From assembly GCA_023387655.1 (NCBI GenBank), contig JAEWHR010000079.1, positions 1 to 25,892 on the forward strand: 25,892 nucleotides of DNA, given 5' to 3'. The stretch comes from Bacillota bacterium. Its GTDB lineage: Bacteria; Bacillota; Clostridia; Lachnospirales; Lachnospiraceae. This document shows positions 21,664-25,892 of this stretch, one piece after another. Position 1 is the first letter of the stretch; every line of letters starts with the position of its first letter. A program made the translations under genes and the position numbers. The notes beneath the pieces are model-generated. The model was not told where the DNA came from, did no database searches, and saw nothing but the letters and a program-made list of their open reading frames with translations.

Positions 21664-23264
21664 TTAAATTATTAATTGTTGATGATGAGCCTTTAGTTCA
21701 AGTCGGTATAAAATCAATGCTGAACTGGGAAGCGTACGATATAAATATAGTAGGTACAGCTATGAATGGAGCAGTGGCATATGAGATGATTACGAAACAT
21801 TCGCCAGAAATCGTGATAACTGATATCAAGATGCCTGTTATGAGTGGTCTTGATTTGGCTAGAAAGTGTCATGAAGAAGGCATGACGCTTCCTGTTTTTA
21901 TCATTCTTACAAGTTATGAAGAATTCCAGTTCGTAAAAGAAGCCATTTCTTATCAAGTGATCGACTATCTAGTTAAGTTAGAGTTAACCAAAGAGATGCT
22001 TGATGTGACCTTAAGACGTGCATTGGATAAAGTATCCGAAATAAAGCTGAGATCAGAAACCATAAGTGAAAACTCAATCAGCAGTATTTACTTATTAAAG
22101 GAACAGTTTTTTACAAGGCTTATTTTAAATCTATTTGAATCGGAACATCAATTTGAAACACAATTACATAACCTTAACATTAACTTTAATTATCATGCCT
22201 TTGTCGCTAGCTATGTGGAAATAAACAGCGAAAAACTAAACACTATGTCATCCGAAAAACAACTTAATCTCTATACTAGCAGTCTTCAGATGGTGCAGGA
22301 ACTGACTTTAAAATATATTCCTTGTCATGTACTTTCACTAGACACCAAACATTTTGCCATCCTCTTCTTTTTAGATCAGGAAAATGCGGAACATTACAGA
22401 CAAAAGATAGACAATGCCATAAAACAGGTAGCTTCCATGTTATATAATTATTACAGCGTAACAATACTAGCAAGTATCGGTGCTTTGGTTACTACTCCCA
22501 TACAGATTGCTTCTTCCTTTCAGGATGCAAAACAGATTTTTTGTCACACTTCACAAGAAAAACCTATCCTATTTACAGAAAATACTGTGAACGACAGAAC
22601 CCTTAAAAATGTGTTTAATATGTCATTATTTAAAGAGGATATAAGGAAGGCTTATGCAGAATTTGACAGTAAAGCCCTCTTTGACATATTTACTTCCATT
22701 ATGGAACTATTTGCAGACAAACCTACACATTATGTGCAGGCGCTGGACGCTGCAGGAAACATTCTATATCTATCAATTTCTCTTTTAAGTAATGGCGAAC
22801 AAATAGTATCTGAAATCTTCAAGGAAAAAAAGAGTAACTATCGTTCTCTTTATGAATTAACAAGTGTGGATCAGATTCTTGGGTGGCTGACAATATTTCG
22901 TGACGGTCTATGTAGAAGCTTTGCTAGACATAATAAAGATTATAAGAATCATATCGTTATCAATGTTAAAAAATATATCCATGAGCATGTTGAAGAAAAG
23001 CTGACCCTTAACAAGGTTGCAGAATTGTTCAATATCAGCCCCAATTATTTAAGTGTACTCTTTTCCAAATATAATGATACCGGATTTACTGACTACATTA
23101 ATCAAAGCAAAGTCGAAGCTGCCAAGAAAATGATAGAAAAGGGAGATTTAAAGATTTATGAAATTTCGGATATTCTAGGTTTTGAAAGTGCTTTTTATTT
23201 CAGCCGGGTGTTTAAAAAGGTTACTGGTGTATCACCACGGAATTACATAAATCAACTTATATAA
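21660..23264 (+). CDS. YesN-type response regulator with AraC DNA-binding domain
   Basis: This is a two-component regulator of 534 residues. The receiver domain (about 1-120) has the acidic pocket Asp8/Asp9, phosphorylation site Asp55 ('VITDIKMPVMSG') and the later conserved Lys in 'DYLVKLEL'. A long middle region (about 135-420) of the kind common in YesN proteins, with no named function, links to a C-terminal AraC double helix-turn-helix (about 430-530; 'ISPNYLSVLFSKY', 'ILGFESAFYFSRVFKKVTG'). The start ATG overlaps the kinase stop; GGAG lies just upstream. It probably activates the divergent transporter/hydrolase arm and the lyase gene. Confidence 0.93.
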   Translation: MIKLLIVDDEPLVQVGIKSMLNWEAYDINIVGTAMNGAVAYEMITKHSPEIVITDIKMPVMSGLDLARKCHEEGMTLPVFIILTSYEEFQFVKEAISYQVIDYLVKLELTKEMLDVTLRRALDKVSEIKLRSETISENSISSIYLLKEQFFTRLILNLFESEHQFETQLHNLNINFNYHAFVASYVEINSEKLNTMSSEKQLNLYTSSLQMVQELTLKYIPCHVLSLDTKHFAILFFLDQENAEHYRQKIDNAIKQVASMLYNYYSVTILASIGALVTTPIQIASSFQDAKQIFCHTSQEKPILFTENTVNDRTLKNVFNMSLFKEDIRKAYAEFDSKALFDIFTSIMELFADKPTHYVQALDAAGNILYLSISLLSNGEQIVSEIFKEKKSNYRSLYELTSVDQILGWLTIFRDGLCRSFARHNKDYKNHIVINVKKYIHEHVEEKLTLNKVAELFNISPNYLSVLFSKYNDTGFTDYINQSKVEAAKKMIEKGDLKIYEISDILGFESAFYFSRVFKKVTGVSPRNYINQLI

Positions 23265-23330
23265 ATCTATAAAAAATACATATTATCGTAAAATAATTCA
23301 TTTTCATTATGCATGTTAAAATTTATACTT

Positions 23331-23367
23331 AAATCAGAAAGGTACTATTTCTTTCTGATTTTATTTA
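23331..23367 (+). terminator. intrinsic terminator after response regulator
   Basis: An 11-bp perfect stem AAATCAGAAAG / CTTTCTGATTT (23331-23341 with 23351-23361) with a 9-nt loop is followed by TTTATTTAT. It lies 67 bp after the regulator's stop and 85 bp before the lyase gene, so the lyase gene probably has separate or read-through transcription. Confidence 0.75.
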
Positions 23368-23452
23368 TCAGAAAATATACGGAAGCTTAGTCATAATTTT
23401 TAAAAAAAGCATCCTATTTTTCATAAACAAAGAAGGGAGCGTATCAAGGCTT

Positions 23453-25297
23453 ATGTTTATCGAAATAGCAAGGAATTTTACTCCTACTATAAATGATTTC
23501 TGTCCTTATGCTACGATAAGTGACAGGTGGGCATGGGAGGAACTTGATTGTGAATGGAGGGAAAAGGCGATTCTCCTTGGAGAATCTTATTTGAATTATC
23601 AATACCCCTACATAACAGCTACTGATTTTATAGAGTTTAAACGTTCTGGGAATCGCGTGAAATTTGAGAAAAAATCCTTTTCAAAACGTCATGCCTTGAA
23701 TGCCTTAGTCCTAGCAGAATGTACAGAAAATAAAGGTCGGTTTCTGGATGATATAGTAAATGGTATTTTTTCTATCTGTGAAGAAAGTGCATGGTGGCTG
23801 CCCGCACACAATTCCTATGTACGTGATACACCACAGCTACCTCTTCCTGATTCTTCCAGACCAGTTCTTGACTTATTTGCTTGTGAAACCGGGGCTGTTT
23901 TAGCTTGTGTTTCTTATCTTATGGGTAGCGTACTTGACGATATCAGCCCTTTTATTACAATGCGAATACAAAATGAACTGGAAAAACGCATATTTACTCC
24001 ATACCTTAATGAGTATTTCTGGTGGATGGGAGATGGAAAAGAACCTCTAAATAATTGGACCATCTGGTGCACACAGAATATACTCCTTTCTGTCTTTTTA
24101 ACTAGACAGTCTGATGAACTAAAACATCAAGTATTTTTAAAGTCCTGCCAAAGCGTGGATTTTTTCCTTAAGGAATATGGTGAAGATGGTTGTTGCGATG
24201 AAGGTGCTCAGTATTACCGCCATGCTGGACTATGTCTTTTTAATACTATGGAAATTCTCAATTCAATTACTAATAATGCCTTTGAAAAACTATATACCAA
24301 TACGAAGATAAGAAATATAGCAACTTATATTCTAAATGTTCATGTAGACGATAAATATTATGTGAATTTTTCTGACTGCTCTCCTGTTGCAGGAAGGGCT
24401 GGTTGTCGGGAATTTCTGTTTGCAAAAAGAATCCAAAATGATGATATGGCTTGTTTTGCTTCGAATGATTTTAAAATAGGTATGCCAGATACCTTGCTCC
24501 TGCCATTAGAAAATAACCTTTTTTACCGCCTGCAAAATGCATTTACAGTGGCAGAAATAAAAGCCTACGACACTTCAAGGCCTATACAGCATTCTGATAT
24601 TTATTATGAAAGCGTAGGTCTTTTCGCTGTTCGAGACGAACATTTTTTCCTTGCAGTAAAAGCAGGAGACAATGCAGACAGTCATAATCACAATGATACT
24701 GGTAGCTTTACGATATATAAGGATGGGATGCCATTTATCATTGATGTTGGAGTAGAGAGCTATTCTAAGAAGACTTTTTCACCAGAACGCTATGACATAT
24801 GGACCATGCAATCCGCTTATCATAATCTGCCATTAATCAATGGTTATATGCAAAAAGATGGAGAAGAATATCAGGCAAAAGAGGTACGATATAAACTAGG
24901 TAGTTCGATTTGCGAAATCGAAATGGATATTTCAAGTGCTTATCCTAAAGAATGTAATCTCCTTTCCTACAAGCGCCATGTCATATTGAACAAAGGAAAG
25001 AACATTACAATACAGGATAACTTTACTTTCAAAGCCAATATGGATTCTCCAATAAGTGCAACACAGGTTATCTTAAATCTAATGACCTATGACAAACCGA
25101 CTGTAATTAAATCTGATCTCCATAACTCAACTATAGCCGTTGGAACCCTAGGCGCTATTACAATAGAAGGCGGATCGGTAGTTCAAACGGAGGAGATACC
25201 AATTACCGACCCGCGACTTATGATTGCATGGCAACACAGCATTTACCGTACACAAATACATGCCAGAAATCATTCTCTTAAGATAACCATTACCTAA
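23453..25297 (+). CDS. heparinase II/III-like polysaccharide lyase, cytoplasmic
   Basis: This enzyme probably cleaves uronic-acid glycosides by beta-elimination, giving 4,5-unsaturated ends for the GH88 hydrolase. The 614-residue protein has an alpha-helical toroid (about 40-350) and the heparinase II/III beta-sandwich (about 375-610). Candidate active-site residues are Asn201 ('NNWTIW'), Tyr254/Tyr255 ('EGAQYYRHAG') and His411/His413 ('DSHNHNDTGSF'); their positions are close to His202, Tyr257 and His406 of Pedobacter heparinase II, the figures I recall for that enzyme. There is no signal peptide, so the substrate is an imported oligosaccharide. The ATG at 23453 has GGGAG 13 bases upstream (long) and AAGG very close; no better in-frame start is visible. 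PL12, PL15, PL17 and PL21 share this fold, so substrate and family remain open. Confidence 0.82.
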   Translation: MFIEIARNFTPTINDFCPYATISDRWAWEELDCEWREKAILLGESYLNYQYPYITATDFIEFKRSGNRVKFEKKSFSKRHALNALVLAECTENKGRFLDDIVNGIFSICEESAWWLPAHNSYVRDTPQLPLPDSSRPVLDLFACETGAVLACVSYLMGSVLDDISPFITMRIQNELEKRIFTPYLNEYFWWMGDGKEPLNNWTIWCTQNILLSVFLTRQSDELKHQVFLKSCQSVDFFLKEYGEDGCCDEGAQYYRHAGLCLFNTMEILNSITNNAFEKLYTNTKIRNIATYILNVHVDDKYYVNFSDCSPVAGRAGCREFLFAKRIQNDDMACFASNDFKIGMPDTLLLPLENNLFYRLQNAFTVAEIKAYDTSRPIQHSDIYYESVGLFAVRDEHFFLAVKAGDNADSHNHNDTGSFTIYKDGMPFIIDVGVESYSKKTFSPERYDIWTMQSAYHNLPLINGYMQKDGEEYQAKEVRYKLGSSICEIEMDISSAYPKECNLLSYKRHVILNKGKNITIQDNFTFKANMDSPISATQVILNLMTYDKPTVIKSDLHNSTIAVGTLGAITIEGGSVVQTEEIPITDPRLMIAWQHSIYRTQIHARNHSLKITIT

Positions 25298-25501
25298 GCA
25301 TACTTATAAACATTCGGTATACAATCAATATATCTACCTTTTTTTTCGACTCAATCTGACACACTTTAATATTCCATAGAATATAGTATATTAGCTATGG
25401 TATATATACTTATAATAATTTCTGCTTATCATTTGATAACTCTATATCGCCTCAAAATATACAAGATATGTACTATGGTAATATAGAAAAGAGGTGGCTT
25501 C
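25298..25501. other. intergenic region before the collagen-like gene
   Basis: This is a 204-bp AT-rich region. A T8 run lies at about 25339-25346, with no clear stem before it. A CATAGAATA (25375-25383) resembles the CATAnnnTA -10 of the sporulation factor SigK, but the matching -35 is not at the usual distance. The ribosome site GAGGTGG of the next gene is at about 25491-25497. I cannot name a promoter with confidence. Confidence 0.4.
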
Positions 25502-25892
25502 ATGCAACTAAATAACCCTTACGAAACAATCTATAACGATGATCAAGATTCCTCCAGGCAAAGCTCATTCTCTAGACAGCATTCTGAATGTTTTAGGCAT
25601 CATGATTGTTTTAATCCATGTTTTTCGTGTTGTCAAAGATGTATCATAGGACCTACCGGACCTACTGGTCCTAGAGGTGCTACCGGTCCTACTGGTCCTA
25701 CTGGTCCTACTGGCCCTACTGGCCCTAGAGGTGCTACCGGTCCTACTGGTCCTAAAGGTGCCACTGGTCCTACTGGTCCTACTGGTGCTTCTGGCGCTAC
25801 TGGTCCTACCGGACCTTCTGGCGCTACTGGTCCTTCTGGTCCTACCGGTCCTTCTGGCGCTACTGGTCCTACTGGTCCTTCCGGTGCTACTG
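25502..25892 (+). CDS. collagen-like protein with Cys/His-rich N-terminus (partial, 3' end outside window)
   Basis: An ATG with GAGGTGG just upstream opens a frame of 130 codons without a stop to the window edge. Residues 1-29 are polar (Asn, Asp, Ser, Gln). Residues 30-47 hold six cysteines (30, 36, 40, 43, 44, 47) and two histidines (33, 34). From residue 50 on it is uninterrupted Gly-X-Y triplets, mainly GPT, GAT, GPS and GPR/GPK. Such Thr-rich collagen-like proteins in spore-formers are typically surface or exosporium filaments glycosylated on threonine (BclA type). There is no signal peptide, which fits a spore-coat or exosporium protein assembled from the mother cell better than a secreted one. 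That location is inference; the collagen-like repeat is directly visible. Confidence 0.88.
   Translation, partial: MQLNNPYETIYNDDQDSSRQSSFSRQHSECFRHHDCFNPCFSCCQRCIIGPTGPTGPRGATGPTGPTGPTGPTGPRGATGPTGPKGATGPTGPTGASGATGPTGPSGATGPSGPTGPSGATGPTGPSGAT
25649..25892 (+). repeat. Gly-X-Y encoding 9-bp repeat array (continues past window)
   Basis: Head-to-tail 9-bp units of the type GGTCCTACT and variants (GGTGCTACC, GGTCCTTCT, GGCGCTACT) run to the window end. Larger blocks repeat as well, for example units with GGTCCTAGAGGTGCTACC occur twice. Glycine codons are nearly all GGT/GGC. Such arrays vary in copy number between strains. Confidence 0.9.

Noticed and set aside
25649..25892. CRISPR-like or satellite array at the window end
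   Set aside because: The 9-bp periodicity is in frame with an ATG and a ribosome site and encodes uninterrupted Gly-X-Y triplets, so it is a collagen-like coding repeat with no spacers.

Overview
The window is AT-rich (roughly one-third G+C by eye) and reads like a chromosomal segment of an anaerobic, spore-forming Gram-positive bacterium of the Clostridia, most likely a Lachnospiraceae (Lachnoclostridium/C. phytofermentans-like) species. The signs are strong AGGAGG-type ribosome sites, a YesM/YesN two-component pair, a CUT1 sugar importer without its own ATPase, a MetH without the activation domain, a NifU-like/GGGtGRT gene pair and a collagen-like surface or spore protein. The organism assignment is an inference from gene content; no rRNA or other marker is present. 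I saw no tRNA, rRNA, CRISPR array, transposase or phage gene.

Region 1 (1-9.2 kb, all minus strand) is a one-carbon/methionine block. A bifunctional homocysteine methyltransferase/methylene-THF reductase (YitJ type) is followed 14 bp later by a metallophosphatase. After a 248-bp gap come cobalamin-dependent methionine synthase (metH), an AI-2E-family membrane protein with a long charged repetitive tail, an AraC regulator and a TM1586-type nitroreductase. The last four are separated by only 11-26 bp and look like one transcript. Together YitJ and MetH would reduce methylene-THF and move the methyl group to homocysteine.

Region 2 (9.2-12.1 kb, plus strand) holds a NifU-like protein and the GGGtGRT protein, a widely paired but functionally unassigned duo whose codon use suggests high expression. 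They are followed by a cold-shock protein whose predicted leader contains a very long terminator-like hairpin.

Region 3 (12.1-25.3 kb) is a divergent carbohydrate locus. The minus-strand arm, in transcription order, is a lipoprotein solute-binding protein, two permeases, a GH88 unsaturated glucuronyl hydrolase, a DUF2264 protein and a discoidin-like protein. The plus-strand arm is a YesM-type histidine kinase, a YesN-type response regulator and a heparinase II/III-like lyase. None of the four catabolic proteins has a signal peptide. The model is that uronic-acid oligosaccharides are sensed outside, imported by the ABC system, cleaved by beta-elimination inside and then stripped of the unsaturated uronate by GH88. 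No sulfatase is present, so an unsulfated or already desulfated substrate is likely; the exact polysaccharide cannot be read from the sequence.

Region 4 (25.3 kb to the end) starts a collagen-like (Gly-X-Thr/Ser-rich) protein with a Cys/His-rich N-terminus. It runs off the window.
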